Below are positions 5,077-6,182 of a DNA stretch of 6,182 nt, one piece after another. The translations under genes were made by a program, and so were the position numbers. The notes beneath the pieces are model-generated. The model saw nothing but the letters and a program-made list of their open reading frames with translations, was not told the DNA's origin and made no database searches. Source of the stretch: Leptolyngbyaceae cyanobacterium M65_K2018_010 (GTDB lineage Bacteria > Cyanobacteriota > Cyanobacteriia > Phormidesmidales > Phormidesmidaceae). Location: positions 1 through 6,182 of the forward strand of contig DVEE01000488.1 of the NCBI GenBank assembly GCA_015295885.1, given 5' to 3'. The number at the start of each line of letters is the position of its first letter. Position 1 is the first letter of the stretch.

Positions 5077-6182
5077 ATGGGCATCACGAATCGTATTAGC
5101 TTCCGCCATTGGCGGGGAGATCTGTTTGGGGGCATGACCGCAGCGGTTATTGCGTTGCCGATGGCCTTGGCCTTTGGGGTGGCCTCTGGGGCTGGGGCCG
5201 CGGCGGGTTTGTATGGGGCAGTGATTGTTGGGTTCTTTGCGGCTCTGTTTGGGGGGACGCCAACACTCATTTCAGAGCCTACTGGGCCAATGACCGTGGT
5301 GTTCACGGCGGTCATTGCCCAGTTGGTCGCGGCTGACCCGGAAAAGGGCTTGGCGATGGCCTTTACCGTCGCGATGCTGGCAGGATGCTTCCAAATTCTG
5401 TTTGGGGTTTTGAAGTTGGGGCGCTACGTCACCCTGATGCCCTACACCGTCATTTCCGGCTTTATGTCTGGGATTGGCGTGATTCTGATCATCTTGCAAT
5501 TGGGCCCCTTTTTGGGCCACGCCACACCCAAGGGGGGTGTAGTGGGCACCCTCACGAACCTGCCTCAGATGATCAGCACCCTGAATCCTTCGGAGATGGC
5601 GCTGAGTGTGTTTACCCTGGCGGTCCTCTTTTTGATGCCCAAGCGATTCAGACGTTTGGTGCCTCCTCAACTGGTGGTGCTGATCGTGGGCACTGTATTG
5701 TCCCTGTTTCTCTTCTCCGGGGTGGATATCCGTCGGATTGGGGAAATTCCCATGGGCTTGCCCTCGCTGCAATTACCCATGTTCAGTGCGGCCCAACTGC
5801 GGATCATGCTGGTAGACGGTTTGGTCCTGGGTATGCTGGGCTGTATTGATGCCCTACTGACGGCTATGATTGCCGACAGCATCACCCGTACCCAGCATGA
5901 TTCTGACAAAGAACTGATCGGTCAGGGTCTGGGCAACTTAATGTCGGGTCTGTTTGGCGGCATGCCTGGGGCCGGGGCCACCATGGGCACCGTCGTTAAC
6001 ATTCAAGCGGGGGGTAGAACCGCCCTCTCTGGTCTAATTCGGGCCAGTATTTTACTGGTGGTGGTGCTCTGGGCGGCCCCCTTAACCAAGGTAATTCCCC
6101 TGGCGGTGCTGGCTGGCATCGCGGTCAAGGTCGGTTTTGATATCCTCGACTGGAGTTTCCTGAAGCGCGCCCACCACGTCTC
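5077..6182 (+). CDS. bicA: BicA, sodium-dependent bicarbonate transporter (SulP family), 3' end outside window
   Basis: BicA is a low-affinity, high-flux Na+/HCO3- symporter of the plasma membrane that feeds the CO2-concentrating mechanism. The 368 visible residues follow known cyanobacterial BicA closely: MGITNRISFRHWRGDLFGGMTAAVIALPMALAFGVASGAGA, GGTPTLISEPTGPMTVV, MPYTVISGFMSGIGVI, LGMLGCIDALLTAMIADSITRT, KELIGQGLGNLMSGLFGGMPGAGATMGTVVNIQ and DWSFLKRAH. Counting from ATG 5077, Thr69, Asp258, Thr262 and Thr302 fall where I recall the bicarbonate and sodium sites of the Synechocystis protein, so the ion site appears intact. Most of the membrane domain is present; the last membrane helices and the cytoplasmic STAS domain lie beyond the edge (full length is about 560 residues). 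GTG 5068 is an alternative start adding three residues and is better placed for the Shine-Dalgarno. Other SulP members move sulfate, but the close BicA match makes bicarbonate much more likely. The gene is divergent from secA. Confidence 0.93.
   Translation, partial: MGITNRISFRHWRGDLFGGMTAAVIALPMALAFGVASGAGAAAGLYGAVIVGFFAALFGGTPTLISEPTGPMTVVFTAVIAQLVAADPEKGLAMAFTVAMLAGCFQILFGVLKLGRYVTLMPYTVISGFMSGIGVILIILQLGPFLGHATPKGGVVGTLTNLPQMISTLNPSEMALSVFTLAVLFLMPKRFRRLVPPQLVVLIVGTVLSLFLFSGVDIRRIGEIPMGLPSLQLPMFSAAQLRIMLVDGLVLGMLGCIDALLTAMIADSITRTQHDSDKELIGQGLGNLMSGLFGGMPGAGATMGTVVNIQAGGRTALSGLIRASILLVVVLWAAPLTKVIPLAVLAGIAVKVGFDILDWSFLKRAHHV

Noticed and set aside
5272..5909. Long open frames on the - strand and in another + frame within bicA
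   Set aside because: The bicA frame matches a known transporter along its whole visible length; the alternatives are compositional shadows.
1..6182. Mobile elements, CRISPR arrays or a defence or novel multi-gene system
   Set aside because: No transposase fragments, spaced direct repeats or unfamiliar gene clusters are visible; the genes are core cyanobacterial functions.

Overview
The window comes from a cyanobacterium. The evidence is a Thf1/Psb29 thylakoid protein, a SulP transporter matching BicA (sodium-dependent bicarbonate uptake), a small cyanobacterial DUF2949-type protein, a SecA of the cyanobacterial/plastid type without the C-terminal zinc motif, and two copies of the HIP1 octamer GCGATCGC. 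The coding sequence is moderately GC-rich. The species cannot be named from this sequence.

Layout. Bases 1-177 are the C-terminal end of an aldo/keto reductase on the + strand, ending in a TTCG-loop hairpin that overlaps the stop codon. After about 180 bp holding a candidate promoter comes thf1 (psb29) on the + strand, best started at GTG 363. It converges on a 74-codon DUF2949-type gene on the - strand (1402-1178), with a 13-bp tandem repeat in the gap. Bases 1403-1667 hold no convincing gene but contain strong inverted repeats, a -10-like box reading toward the DUF2949 gene, and a hairpin just after the secA stop. The centre of the window is secA on the - strand, best read from ATG 4580 to 1668 (970 aa). 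Bases 4581-5067 form a divergent control region between secA and bicA: a GC-rich, highly self-complementary block, then an AT-rich stretch with candidate promoters and a small inverted repeat. From 5077 to the window edge runs the N-terminal two thirds of bicA.

The genes belong to core cyanobacterial physiology: photosystem II maintenance (Thf1), protein export into periplasm and thylakoid (SecA), and inorganic carbon uptake (BicA). They are not an obvious operon, and orientation suggests separate transcription units. I see no mobile element, CRISPR array, tRNA/rRNA gene or defence system. The less ordinary signals are a charged helical insertion in the SecA PPXD domain, the GC-rich hairpin between secA and bicA, the structured region before the DUF2949 gene, and the bicA leader where the Shine-Dalgarno can be paired away. 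The rest is ordinary housekeeping sequence.
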